Assembly (NCBI GenBank): GCA_034436295.1
Contig: DAOTVT010000068.1
Span: forward strand, 1-59,059
DNA: 59,059 bases
From: DTLA01 sp034436295
GTDB lineage: Bacteria > Chloroflexota > Anaerolineae > DTLA01
Reading direction: 5' to 3'
Below, piece by piece: positions 28,557 through 36,696 of the stretch. The translations under genes and the position numbers were made by a program. How positions within the stretch are numbered: position 1 is the first letter of the stretch; every line of letters begins with the position of its first letter. The notes under the pieces are model-generated. The model was not told the origin of the DNA, made no database searches, and saw nothing but the letters and a program-made list of their open reading frames with translations.

Positions 28557-28603
28557 CCGTCCGCCTTTACGGGGATGCAGACAAGCGAACGATGGAGGGA
28601 GCG

Positions 28604-29515
28604 ATGCAGATTCGCAACTTTGCGCAGTTACTGGAGGCCGCCATTCAGCGCGGCCCTGCCCGCGTGGCCGTCGCCGCCGCCGACGAGGCCAACACGCTGG
28701 CGGCGGTGGCCAAGGCCCGCGACCTGGGCCTGGCCACGGCGGTTCTGTTCGGCGATGAGGCCGCCATCCGCCAGGCGGCCGAGAGCGCGGGCGTGGATAT
28801 CGGCGGGCTGACGGTGGTGCATGTGCCCAACCACAAGGAGTCGGTGCGCGCGGCAGTCGCCGCCATCAAGGATGGCCTGGCGGATATGGCGATGAACGGG
28901 CGCGCGCTGCCCGGCCACCTGGTGCGCGTGGCGCTGGAGCCGGAGATGCAACTCCGCACCGGCAAACTGTTTACCGATGTGAGCATTTTTGAGATCCCCG
29001 GCGCCGACCGCCTGATTCTGATCAGCGACATCGGCGTCGTCGTGTCGCCCACGCTGGAGGAGAAGGTGTCCATCGTCCAGAACGCCATTGACGTGGCGCG
29101 CGCCCTGGGCATAGAGACGCCCAAGGTCGCTATTCTGGCCGCCACCGAGATGGTGAACCCGAAGATTCCCGTGAGCATGGACGCCAGCAACCTGTCCAAG
29201 ATGGCGCAGCGCGGGCAGATCAAGGGGGGCATCGTGGACGGCCCGCTGGCGCTGGACAACGCCATCTCGCCCCACGCCGCGCGCGTCAAGGGCATCCAGA
29301 GCGAGGTGGCTGGCCACGCCGACATCCTCATCGTCCCCGACGTGGACGCGGGGAACATCCTGGCCAAGGCCATCACGTACTTCGCCAGGGGCAAGATGGC
29401 GGGCGTGGTCGTGGGCAGCCGAAGCCCGCTCATCATGCCGTCTCGCGCCGACCCGCCCGAGACGAAACTCATGTCCATTGCCCTGGGCGTGTATCTCGCC
29501 ATGCCGCCCAAGTAA
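28604..29515 (+). CDS. phosphate acyltransferase family protein, divergent paralogue 2
   Basis: The 303-residue paralogue is clearly homologous to the 300-residue protein two genes upstream, sharing MQIRNFAQL at the N-terminus, AILAATEMVNPKIP and VDGPLALDNAISP. Key positions differ: the conserved MKGKVETG stretch reads MNGRALPG, and the histidine of LLTHVGAFE is Asp in LFTDVSIFE. The C-terminal SRADP is kept. This looks like a regulatory or altered-specificity subunit, perhaps forming hetero-oligomers with paralogue 1. Start ATG 28604 overlaps a GGAGGG ribosome site; the longer frame is spurious. Confidence 0.82.
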   Translation: MQIRNFAQLLEAAIQRGPARVAVAAADEANTLAAVAKARDLGLATAVLFGDEAAIRQAAESAGVDIGGLTVVHVPNHKESVRAAVAAIKDGLADMAMNGRALPGHLVRVALEPEMQLRTGKLFTDVSIFEIPGADRLILISDIGVVVSPTLEEKVSIVQNAIDVARALGIETPKVAILAATEMVNPKIPVSMDASNLSKMAQRGQIKGGIVDGPLALDNAISPHAARVKGIQSEVAGHADILIVPDVDAGNILAKAITYFARGKMAGVVVGSRSPLIMPSRADPPETKLMSIALGVYLAMPPK

Positions 29516-29536
29516 CGCAGAGGTTGGAGGTCAAAA

Positions 29537-29746
29537 ATGCCGCGAATCGTGATTGATGTGGAACGATGCAAGGGGTGCGGTCTGTGCACCCAGGTATGCC
29601 CCAAAGGCGACCTCGTCCAGATGTCCAACGAGTTCAACTCCAAGGGGTATCGCCCGTCCAAGTTTGTGGATCCCGAGAAGAAGTGCATCGGCTGCGCCTT
29701 CTGCGCCAACATGTGCCCCGACGTAGCCATCACCGTGTACCGCTAG
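29537..29746 (+). CDS. 2x[4Fe-4S] ferredoxin subunit of 2-oxoacid:ferredoxin oxidoreductase
   Basis: The 69-residue protein has two clusters of the C-x2-C-x2-C-x3-C type, CKGCGLCTQVCP near residue 11 and CIGCAFCANMCP near 50, the pattern of bacterial ferredoxins and of the delta subunit (KorD/VorD/PorD) of four-subunit oxidoreductases. It would carry electrons from the thiamine-containing subunits to external ferredoxin. It is directly followed by the alpha, beta and gamma subunit genes with short gaps, which confirms the role. GGTTGGAGG precedes the ATG. Confidence 0.92.
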   Translation: MPRIVIDVERCKGCGLCTQVCPKGDLVQMSNEFNSKGYRPSKFVDPEKKCIGCAFCANMCPDVAITVYR

Positions 29747-29765
29747 ACGACAAAAGGAGGTCATC

Positions 29766-30821
29766 ATGGCGAAAGTGCTGATGAAAGGCAACGAGGCCAT
29801 CGCCGAAGCCGCCATCCGTGCCGGTTGCGAAGCGTATTTCGGCTACCCGATCACCCCGCAGACGGAAGTTCTGGAGTACATGTCGGCGCGGATGCCGGAA
29901 CTGGGCCGCGCCTTTGTCCAGGCCGAGAGCGAACTGGCTGCGGTGAACATGCTCTATGGCGCGGCCTGCACGGGCGCGCGCGCCATGACGACGACATCCA
30001 GCCCGGGCTTCAGCCTCATGCAGGAGGGATTGTCCTACATCGCCTGCTCGGAGGTCCCCGCCGTCGTGGTGAACGTGATGCGCGGCGGGCCGGGCCTGGG
30101 GAACATCCAGCCGTCGCAGGCCGACTACCTGCAGATGACCAAGGGCGGCGGACACGGCGACTACAGCCCCATCGTCCTGGCCCCGTCCACCGTGCAGGAG
30201 ACGGTGGACCTGGTCATCCTGGCCTTTGACCTGGCCGACAAGTATCGGCAGCCCGTGTACGTCATCGCCGACGGCATGATCGGCCAGATGATGGAGCCGG
30301 TGGAGTTGCCCGAACTGAAGCCGCCGCAGAGGCCCGAACGCCCCTGGGCGCTGACCGGCGCCAAGGGCAGGCCCCGCAACATCATCACCTCGCTGCAACT
30401 GGATCCGCCGACGCTGGAGAAGGTCAACCTGCGCCTGCAGGAGATTTACAAGCGCATCCGCGAGAACGAGCAGCGCCACGAGGAGTACATGACCGACGAC
30501 GCCGACCTGCTCATGGTGGCCTACGGGACGGCGGCGCGCATCGTCAAGACCGCCATCGCCAAGGCGCGGCGGCAGGGACTGAAAGCCGGCCTATTCCGCC
30601 CCATCACCGTGAACCCGTATCCGTATGACGCGCTCAGGAAGGCGGCGGACAGGGCGAAGCGCGTGCTGGTGGTGGAGTTGAGCGCCGGCCAGATGCTGGA
30701 GGATGTGCGGCTGGCCGTGATGGATCGGCGTCCCATCCACTTCTTCGGCAAGATGGGCGGCGTCGTTCCCATGCCCGAGGACATCGTGGATGCGATGAAC
30801 AGAGTCATGGCCGAGGCGTAA
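29766..30821 (+). CDS. 2-oxoacid:ferredoxin oxidoreductase alpha subunit (VorB/KorA type)
   Basis: The 351-residue subunit matches the VorB/KorA family, with LMKGNEAIAEAAIRAGC at the start, GYPITPQTEVLEYMS near 30, the SPGFSLMQEG loop near 78, and RGGPGLGNIQPSQAD near 103. Together with the beta subunit it oxidatively decarboxylates a 2-oxo acid (2-oxoisovalerate, 2-oxoglutarate or a related acid), forming acyl-CoA, carbon dioxide and reduced ferredoxin. Substrate preference is not fixed by sequence; the neighbouring Ptb-like enzymes would suit branched or butyryl-type acids. AAAGGAGGTCATC precedes the ATG. Confidence 0.93.
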   Translation: MAKVLMKGNEAIAEAAIRAGCEAYFGYPITPQTEVLEYMSARMPELGRAFVQAESELAAVNMLYGAACTGARAMTTTSSPGFSLMQEGLSYIACSEVPAVVVNVMRGGPGLGNIQPSQADYLQMTKGGGHGDYSPIVLAPSTVQETVDLVILAFDLADKYRQPVYVIADGMIGQMMEPVELPELKPPQRPERPWALTGAKGRPRNIITSLQLDPPTLEKVNLRLQEIYKRIRENEQRHEEYMTDDADLLMVAYGTAARIVKTAIAKARRQGLKAGLFRPITVNPYPYDALRKAADRAKRVLVVELSAGQMLEDVRLAVMDRRPIHFFGKMGGVVPMPEDIVDAMNRVMAEA

Positions 30822-30838
30822 GGAAGGAGAGGGTGAAC

Positions 30839-31621
30839 ATGGCTGAAGTGAAGGAAGAGAAGATCGTATTCCAGCGGCCCAAGGCCCTGTGCGATGTGGT
30901 AACCCACTACTGCCCGGGATGCCTGCACGGCGTGGTTCACCGCGTCATCGCCGAGGTGATTGACGACCTCGGCATTCAGGAGATCACGGTGGGAATCGCG
31001 CCGGTGGGGTGCTCGGTGCTGGCGTACAACTACATCGCGACGGACTTCGCGGAGGCGGCCCACGGGCGCGCGCCGGCCATGGCGACGGGGATGAAGCGCG
31101 TGCATCCCGAACTCGTGGTCTTCACCTATCAGGGCGACGGCGACTTGGCGGCCATCGGCACCAACGAGTTGATCCACGCTGCCACGCGGGGCGAGAACAT
31201 CACGACCATCTTCATCAACAACGCCATCTACGGCATGACCGGCGGGCAGATGGCCCCCACCACGCTGCCGGGGCAGGTAACGACCTCCACGCCGCGCGGC
31301 CGCGACACGAAACTCGCCGGCTTCCCGGTGCGCGTGTGCGAACTGGTGTCCACGCTGGAGGGCGCGGCCTACATCGTGCGGCGGTCGGCCTACAACCCCA
31401 GCGAAATCCGCAAACTGAAGGCCGCCATCAAGACGGCGTTCCAGGTGCAGATGGCCGGGCTGGGCTACTCGCTGGTGGAGGTGGTCTCCAACTGCCCGAC
31501 GAACTGGGGGATGACGCCGCTGGAGTCGCTCAAGTGGCTCCAGGAGAACATGCTGGCCTATTACCCACTGGGCGACTACAAGGTGAAGGACAGCGTCAAA
31601 GAACTCATGGCGAAGAAGTAG
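30839..31621 (+). CDS. 2-oxoacid:ferredoxin oxidoreductase beta subunit (thiamine-binding)
   Basis: The 260-residue subunit binds thiamine diphosphate: HYCPGCLHG near residue 23 starts the domain and FTYQGDGDLAAIGTNE near 97 is the magnesium-binding G-D-G motif, with NNAIYGMTGGQMAPTT closing it. It pairs with the alpha subunit encoded just upstream (18-base gap). ATG 30839 and GTG 30833 are both in frame behind GGAGAGGG. The protein has fewer cluster cysteines than pyruvate oxidoreductases, as normal for VOR and KOR enzymes. Confidence 0.93.
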   Translation: MAEVKEEKIVFQRPKALCDVVTHYCPGCLHGVVHRVIAEVIDDLGIQEITVGIAPVGCSVLAYNYIATDFAEAAHGRAPAMATGMKRVHPELVVFTYQGDGDLAAIGTNELIHAATRGENITTIFINNAIYGMTGGQMAPTTLPGQVTTSTPRGRDTKLAGFPVRVCELVSTLEGAAYIVRRSAYNPSEIRKLKAAIKTAFQVQMAGLGYSLVEVVSNCPTNWGMTPLESLKWLQENMLAYYPLGDYKVKDSVKELMAKK

Positions 31622-31643
31622 GCGAGAGCGAGAGGAGAATCCC

Positions 31644-32198
31644 ATGCACGAAGAAGTGATCATATCCGGATTCGGCGGGCAGGGCGCGCTGTTCGCCGGG
31701 CAACTCCTCACCTACGCGGGCCTGTTTGAGGGGCGGCAGGTCAGTTGGATTCCGTCCTACGGGCCGGAGATGCGCGGCGGCACCGCCCACTGCACCGTGA
31801 TCCTTTCGGACGAGCCTATCGGGTCGCCTATCGTGCGCAACCCGACGATTGCCATTGTGCTGAATCCCGCGTCCATGGACAAATACGAGCCGCTGGTGGC
31901 GCCGGGCGGTATTCTGATCGTCAACACGTCGCTTGTGCGGCGGCCCGCGCAGCGGACGGACATCACGGTGGTGGGCGTGCCGGCGAACGACCTGGCCTAC
32001 GAACTGGGCAATGTGCGGATGGCCAACGTGGTGCTGCTGGGCGCGCTCCTGGCGACCAAGCCCATCGTCTCGCCCGATTCGGTCAAGCGCGCGATGGAAG
32101 AGGAAATCCCCGCGCACCGCAAGCACATCATAGAGCCGAACAAGCGGGCGCTGGAGCGCGGGATGCAGTACGTGGCCGAGGCGGTCGGGGCGCGCTAG
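31644..32198 (+). CDS. 2-oxoacid:ferredoxin oxidoreductase gamma subunit
   Basis: The 184-residue subunit has the gamma-domain signature EEVIISGFGGQGALFAGQLL at the N-terminus and SYGPEMRGGTAHCTVILSD near 38, both typical of POR/KOR/VOR gamma chains that bind CoA. It is last in the operon and follows the beta gene by 22 bases with a GAGAGGAGAATCCC leader. No convincing terminator follows; instead the downstream gap carries GAAT-rich repeats. Confidence 0.93.
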   Translation: MHEEVIISGFGGQGALFAGQLLTYAGLFEGRQVSWIPSYGPEMRGGTAHCTVILSDEPIGSPIVRNPTIAIVLNPASMDKYEPLVAPGGILIVNTSLVRRPAQRTDITVVGVPANDLAYELGNVRMANVVLLGALLATKPIVSPDSVKRAMEEEIPAHRKHIIEPNKRALERGMQYVAEAVGAR

Positions 32199-32219
32199 CC
32201 CGCTGGGCTGACCCCATGA

Positions 32220-32410
32220 CGGAACCGCGAATGAACGCGAATGGACGCGAATATAACGTGTACAGATATTCGCGGGGATTCGTGTGATTCGTGGATGAGG
32301 GTGTGGCTGACCCCATCACCCCCTGTGCCGACGGAACCGCGAATGAACGCGAATCAACGCGAATAAAGGGGTAGAGATATTCGTGTGGATTCGTGTTATT
32401 CGCGGATGAG
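32220..32410. repeat. two GAAT-rich inverted repeats in tandem
   Basis: Copies at about 32223-32297 and 32334-32410 each read GAACCGCGAATGAACGCGAA... on the left and ...ATTCGTG(T)GATTCGTGGATGAG on the right, so each can fold as a long hairpin. Related copies occur near 16979, 17115, 23252, 23335, 23600 and 23720-23860. The rest of the gap to 32545 holds a small hairpin at 32485-32506 (GCCCGATGC with GCGTCGGGC) and no gene. Confidence 0.75.
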
Positions 32411-32545
32411 GGTGTGGCCGCGCGAGGCTAACCCCCCGCGCTGCGGGTGTAGCAGCGCCAGCCCGCAGGGCTTTGCACGTTGAGCCCGATGCTTTAGCGT
32501 CGGGCGGGGTTTGGCGTACCTTACAGACGGATTCAGGAGCGCGAC

Positions 32546-33394
32546 ATGTCTCAGGAACGCACACGTAGGCTCGGCAATGTGGTGCTGCATCTGGTGTCGG
32601 ACGGCATCTGCTGGATGGACGGCGGGGCCATCTTCGGCGTCGTGCCCAAGACCATCTGGCAGCGTGTGGCCGAATGCGACCCCCAGAACCGCGTGCCGAT
32701 GGAACTCAACTGCCTGCTCATTGAAACCTGCGACGAGGTGATCCTGGTCAACACGGGGTTTGGCCCCAAGATGTCGCCCAAGGAGCGCGAAATCTATCGG
32801 ATTCCCGAGAGCCGCCTGCTGGCGAACCTGGCCGAGTTGGGGTTCGGCCCCGAAGATATCCACATCGTCATCAACACGCACCTGCACCCCGACCACTGCG
32901 GCGGCAACACGATGTACAAGGACGGGAAACTCGTCCCCACGTTCCCCAAGGCCACCTACGTGGTGCAGGAGCAGGAGTGGCACGACGCGACGCACCCGAA
33001 CGAGCGCACCCGCGCCGTGTACCTGGCCGAGAACCTGCTGCCGCTGGAGGAGCGCCACCAGTTACGCCTCATCCGCGGCGAGGAGCACATCGTGGAGGGG
33101 ATTCGCTGTCTGCCCACGCCGGGCCACACGTTCGGCCATCAGTCGGTGGCAATTGAGTCGGCGGGCGAGGCAGCGATCTTCTTGAGCGACATGGCGCCCT
33201 GGGCGGTGCATCTGGAGCGCCTGGCGTGGACGACGGCCTTTGACGTGCAGCCGCTGCAGACGGTGGACGTGAAGCGTTCGGTGCGGCAGTGGGCGCTCAG
33301 GTCCAACGCGCTCCTCATCTTTGAGCACGACCCTCGCGTGCCGTGGGGGAGGCTGCAGGAGGACGCGGGCGTGCTGCGCGTGGTGGAGGCGTAG
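32546..33394 (+). CDS. metallo-beta-lactamase fold hydrolase
   Basis: The 282-residue protein has the dinuclear zinc motif H112-x-H114-x-D116-H117 in THLHPDHCGG, a later GHTFGHQSVAI histidine near 195 and the SDMAPW aspartate near 215. The family includes lactonases, glyoxalases and other hydrolases; the spacing resembles the AHL-lactonase/quorum-quenching-type or other soluble hydrolases rather than flavodiiron proteins, since no flavodoxin domain follows. Substrate is unknown. AGGAGCGAC precedes the ATG. It stands alone between repeat regions. Confidence 0.88.
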   Translation: MSQERTRRLGNVVLHLVSDGICWMDGGAIFGVVPKTIWQRVAECDPQNRVPMELNCLLIETCDEVILVNTGFGPKMSPKEREIYRIPESRLLANLAELGFGPEDIHIVINTHLHPDHCGGNTMYKDGKLVPTFPKATYVVQEQEWHDATHPNERTRAVYLAENLLPLEERHQLRLIRGEEHIVEGIRCLPTPGHTFGHQSVAIESAGEAAIFLSDMAPWAVHLERLAWTTAFDVQPLQTVDVKRSVRQWALRSNALLIFEHDPRVPWGRLQEDAGVLRVVEA

Positions 33395-33448
33395 GGGGCG
33401 GGACGCAGGCGGGGTGGCCCAGGCTCAAGCCGCTTGTTAGCCAGGCGC

Positions 33449-33805
33449 TCACTCGGCTGCTCGCGCAAAACGGACCTGCTTTTCCGTCACCACTACAAAT
33501 TGGTTTGCTAACTGCCCTGCATAACTTTCAAGCAATCGTCGGAGAGCAGCGATCTTGTTCGCCGCTCGTTCATCTTCAAGGCGTAGAAGCACAACACCCT
33601 TGTGTGGACGTCGTTCTCGGTGAATCTTCTCTCCAAAATCTTTGTCATTTGTAATCAAGATCCGATCCTCGGCAAACGCTTTCGCAATGACCTCATCGTC
33701 GTCCATGCCGCGTGCTTCTTCGTACACCGAGAAAACTTCATGCTTCTGTGCGCGCAACCAGCGTGCTGCCGCTGGCCCCGTGCACTCGTCCACGAGGAAA
33801 CGCAT
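33449..33805 (-). CDS. DUF5615 PIN-like toxin
   Basis: The 118-residue protein has the compact PIN-like fold of the DUF5615 family: the first aspartate in MRFLVDECT, D-D-D-E in ARGMDDDEVIAKAFAEDR near 35, and LITNDKDFGEKI near 50, the acidic residues that would bind metal in the nuclease site. It is encoded directly after a DUF433 gene, a pairing seen in many genomes as a VapBC-like type II toxin-antitoxin system. The toxin ATG follows the DUF433 stop codon with no gap (TAGATG). RNase activity is inferred. Confidence 0.85.
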   Translation of the reverse strand: MRFLVDECTGPAAARWLRAQKHEVFSVYEEARGMDDDEVIAKAFAEDRILITNDKDFGEKIHRERRPHKGVVLLRLEDERAANKIAALRRLLESYAGQLANQFVVVTEKQVRFARAAE

Positions 33806-34054
33806 CTACATTGGCTCCACCACCAACGGCATAAATGAGGTGTTTGCCAGGCACTTCGTGGCAAACAGCAAGCACGCTTGAATGTCTTCGGGCGTCAACC
33901 CTTGGTATTCCTCAAGAATCTCTGTAACGGTCGCGCCATGCGCCAGCAAATTCAGTATATACTCCACGGTCAGGCGGGTTCCCTTGATGACTGGCTTGCC
34001 AACCATGACTTTGGGATTGAGCGCAATACGCTCAAGCAGTTGCTGTTCCGTCAT
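33806..34054 (-). CDS. DUF433 antitoxin
   Basis: The 82-residue DUF433 protein (ALNPKVMVGKPVIKGTRLTV, then ILNLLAHGATVTEILEEYQGLTPEDIQACL) has the Arg-Thr-Val signature and the helix-turn-helix-like segment of the family. It would bind the adjacent PIN-like toxin and probably its own promoter. It is first in a two-gene minus-strand operon behind a strong promoter, with AGGATG at the start. Confidence 0.88.
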   Translation of the reverse strand: MTEQQLLERIALNPKVMVGKPVIKGTRLTVEYILNLLAHGATVTEILEEYQGLTPEDIQACLLFATKCLANTSFMPLVVEPM

Positions 34055-34092
34055 CCTTTCGTCTCCATGCGCGGGATAGGTCTTGTATGCCT

Positions 34093-34120
34093 ATTATACT
34101 ACCCTGGCGCGGGAAGTCAA
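34093..34120 (-). promoter_or_regulatory. sigma-70 promoter for the DUF433/DUF5615 pair
   Basis: On the minus strand TTGACT (34115-34120), 16 bases, TATAAT (34093-34098), about 40 bases before the antitoxin ATG at 34054. Confidence 0.85.
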
Positions 34121-34188
34121 GCGTTTCGCGCTTCCACCCGCCAGGCGTGGCTGGGTTCCAAAGTTTGTTGGTCGCGCTAGGGGCATAG

Positions 34189-34219
34189 GCGCGACGCACT
34201 TCCGAAGGCACGTCGCGCC
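34189..34219. repeat. palindrome related to the 23.4-kb repeat
   Basis: GGCGCGACGCACTTCC...GTCGCGCC is an imperfect palindrome like those at 23378-23411 and 23644-23677. It lies between the divergent promoters of the toxin-antitoxin pair and the ADP-forming ligase. Confidence 0.55.
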
Positions 34220-34264
34220 TTGGTCGCCAACACAAGACGGAGCCGAATCCCCCGCGACCCGCGC

Positions 34265-34293
34265 TTGGAGTCCTGCCCGCGCCGTGCTATAAT
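34265..34293 (+). promoter_or_regulatory. extended -10 promoter for the acyl-CoA ligase
   Basis: TTGGAG (34265-34270), 17 bases, TATAAT (34288-34293) with TGC before it. AAGGAGG and a GTG start follow at 34338-34354. Confidence 0.8.
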
Positions 34294-34351
34294 TCGCGCG
34301 GGGCTTGTGCTCCCCGAAACGCCTTGCCATCACCGACAAGGAGGGCCATCC

Positions 34352-36379
34352 GTGTACCGACAGTACGGCTTTCTTGCGCCCCGCAGCGAATTGGCCACCA
34401 CCGCCGATGACGCCGCCGCCAAGGCCGCCGCCATCGGCTTCCCGGTGGTGATAAAGATCGCCTCGCCCGACATCCTCCACAAGACCGACGTGGGCGGCGT
34501 GGCCCTGGGCCTGAACTCCGAGGCGGAGGTGCGCGCCGCCTTTGACCGCATCGTGAGCGCCGTCCGCGCGAAAGCGCCCCACGCGCGCATTGACGGCGTT
34601 GCCGTGGAGGAGATGGTTCGCGGGGGCGCGGAGGTCATCATCGGCCTGAACAACGATGCGCAGTTCGGCCCCACCATCCTGTTCGGCCTGGGCGGGGTGT
34701 TCACGGAGATCTTCCAGGACGTGAGTTTCCGCGTGCTGCCCATCACGCGGGCCGACGCCGAGGAGATGATCGGCGAAATCCGCGGCCGGGCCATTCTGGA
34801 CGGCTACCGCGGCCAGCCGCCCGTGTCCAGGGCGATGCTGGTAAATCTGCTGATGAACGCGGCGCGGATGGGGATGGACCTGGCCGAGCGCCTGGACTCG
34901 GTGGACTTCAACCCCATTGTCGTGTGGGGCGATGAGCACCGCGTGCTGGACGCCAAAATCCTCCTGCGCGACGGCGGGCAACCCCCGGCAGCGGAGCCGC
35001 CTGACACGTCCTACCTGGACCTGTTCTTCAAGGCGAAATCGGTGGCGCTCATCGGCGCGTCGGCCACGCCGGGGAAGGTGGGCAACGCTGTGCTGGACAG
35101 TCTGGCGCGGCACGACTACAGGGGCAAGGTCTTCCCCGTGAACCCGACCCGCGACGAACTCATGGGCCTCAAGGCGTATCCCAGCCTGTCGGCCATTCCG
35201 GAGCCGGTGGATTTGGTCGTGGTTACCGTGGCGCTGGGCATGGTGCCGGACCTGCTGCGCGAGTGCGCGGCCAAGGGCGTCCACGCCATGGTCATCATCT
35301 CCGGCGGGGGCAAGGAACTGGGCGGCGACAACGAGGCGCTGGAGGCCGAGATCGCCCGCCTGGCCCGCGAGGTCGGCGTGCGCATCGTCGGCTGCAACTG
35401 CATCGGGGTCTTTGACGGCGAGACGCGCCTGGACACGTTCTTCCAGGTGCACGAGCGGATGGTGCGGCCGCCGCTGGGGCCGGTGTCTATCCTGACGCAG
35501 TCGGGCACGGTGGGCGCGGCCCTCATGGAGGATTTGCACAACGTCGGCGTGAGCAAGTTCGTCTCCTACGGCAACCGCATTGACGTGGACGAGGCCGACC
35601 TGCTGGCGTATCTGGCCGACGACCCACACACGCGGGTGGTGGCGTGCTACATTGAGGGGCTGAAGCGCGGGCGCAAGTTCCTGGCCACGGCCAGCCGCGT
35701 GGCGCAGGTGAAGCCGGTGGTGGTGTTCAAGCCCGGGCGCACGCTGCGTTCGGCCCGCGCGTCTATCTCGCACACGGGGTTCTTCGGCGGCACCTACGCC
35801 GTCTGGCGGGGCGCGTTCCGGCAGGCCGGCGTCATCGCCGTGGACAGTTACGAGGAACTGTTCGCGGTGTCCAAGGCGCTGGCCATGCAGCCCAGGGCCG
35901 GGGGCAACCGCGTCGCCATGATCAGCAACGGCGCGGGGACGATGGTGCAGGGGATTGACCTGTTGCCCGAGTACGGCCTGGCGCTGCCCGACCTGGCCCC
36001 GGAGACGGTCGCGGCGCTGAGGGCGGCGTATCCCCCGTTCTACCTGGCGCAGAACCCGGTGGACGTTACCGGCTCGGCCACCACCACGGACTACGCGGTG
36101 GGCATCCAGGCGCTGCTGGACGATCCGAATGTGGATGTCGTGATGCCCTGGTTCGTGTTCCAGGACACGCCCGTGGGCGAGGATATCGCCGACGCGCTGG
36201 GGGAGTTGAACCGCAAGGCGAAGAAGCCGATTCTCGTGGGGGCGACGGGCGGGCCTTTCACGGCCAGGATGTCGCAGGCGATAGAGGCCCAGGGCGTACC
36301 CGTGTTCCACTCCGTGCGGGAATGGGTGGCGGCGGCCATGGGCCTGGCCCACCGCCCGCCGCAGCGGGTGTGGGGCTAG
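34352..36379 (+). CDS. acetate/acyl-CoA ligase (ADP-forming), ATP-grasp then CoA-binding domain
   Basis: The 675-residue protein fuses both halves of an ADP-forming acyl-CoA synthetase. An ATP-grasp half comes first (about 1-220, with PVVIKIASPDILHKTDVGGV near 27-46). The CoA-binding and succinyl-CoA-synthetase-like half follows (SVALIGASATPGKVGNAVL near 235, ILTQSGTVGAALMED near 385), with a probable phosphohistidine His474 in ISHTGFFGG. It converts acyl-CoA, ADP and phosphate to acid, CoA and ATP, the substrate-level step after oxidoreductases like those here. Start GTG 34352 fits AAGGAGG; the N-terminus is about 10-15 residues shorter than many relatives. The half order is the reverse of the common alpha-beta fusion. 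Confidence 0.9.
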   Translation: MYRQYGFLAPRSELATTADDAAAKAAAIGFPVVIKIASPDILHKTDVGGVALGLNSEAEVRAAFDRIVSAVRAKAPHARIDGVAVEEMVRGGAEVIIGLNNDAQFGPTILFGLGGVFTEIFQDVSFRVLPITRADAEEMIGEIRGRAILDGYRGQPPVSRAMLVNLLMNAARMGMDLAERLDSVDFNPIVVWGDEHRVLDAKILLRDGGQPPAAEPPDTSYLDLFFKAKSVALIGASATPGKVGNAVLDSLARHDYRGKVFPVNPTRDELMGLKAYPSLSAIPEPVDLVVVTVALGMVPDLLRECAAKGVHAMVIISGGGKELGGDNEALEAEIARLAREVGVRIVGCNCIGVFDGETRLDTFFQVHERMVRPPLGPVSILTQSGTVGAALMEDLHNVGVSKFVSYGNRIDVDEADLLAYLADDPHTRVVACYIEGLKRGRKFLATASRVAQVKPVVVFKPGRTLRSARASISHTGFFGGTYAVWRGAFRQAGVIAVDSYEELFAVSKALAMQPRAGGNRVAMISNGAGTMVQGIDLLPEYGLALPDLAPETVAALRAAYPPFYLAQNPVDVTGSATTTDYAVGIQALLDDPNVDVVMPWFVFQDTPVGEDIADALGELNRKAKKPILVGATGGPFTARMSQAIEAQGVPVFHSVREWVAAAMGLAHRPPQRVWG

Positions 36380-36454
36380 AGAAGACGCCCGTCTTCACTC
36401 CTGCGAGGAGGGATTCGGGCGGCACAGTATTGCCCTCTACGGGCGACGTATGCT

Positions 36455-36486
36455 CTGTACGGGCGAGGCACGCCTCGCCCGTACAG
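36455..36486. terminator. perfect hairpin between convergent genes
   Basis: CTGTACGGGCGAGGC pairs perfectly with its complement across two bases. It lies between the convergent ligase and rubredoxin genes and could terminate both, although no long T-tract adjoins. The rest of the gap (36380-36511) has only a short GAAGACGCCCGTCTTC palindrome. Confidence 0.5.
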
Positions 36487-36511
36487 CACACTGTTGTCTC
36501 GGCGGACTCGC

Positions 36512-36676
36512 CTATTCCACGACCTTCTCAAACATGTCTTTGGTTGCGCCGCACTGGGGGCACACCCAGTCGTCGGGCAAATCCTCAAAGGCCGTTCCGG
36601 GCGGGATGTCCGAGTCGGGGTCGCCCACCGCCGGGTCGTACACGTAACCGCAGACCATGCATTCCCATTTTTCCAT
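36512..36676 (-). CDS. rubredoxin
   Basis: The 54-residue electron carrier has both metal-binding pairs C6-x2-C9 (ECMVCGY) and C39-x2-C42 (VCPQCG) plus the conserved YDPAVGDPDSDIPPGT segment. It passes electrons to rubrerythrin or related oxygen and peroxide reductases in the cytoplasm. Only the 54-residue frame from ATG 36676 matches the family; a longer frame to 36793 lies inside the rubrerythrin gene. It is the last gene of a minus-strand defence operon, 20 bases after rubrerythrin. Confidence 0.97.
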   Translation of the reverse strand: MEKWECMVCGYVYDPAVGDPDSDIPPGTAFEDLPDDWVCPQCGATKDMFEKVVE

Positions 36677-36696
36677 CGCGTTTGTCTCCTTGGTTG

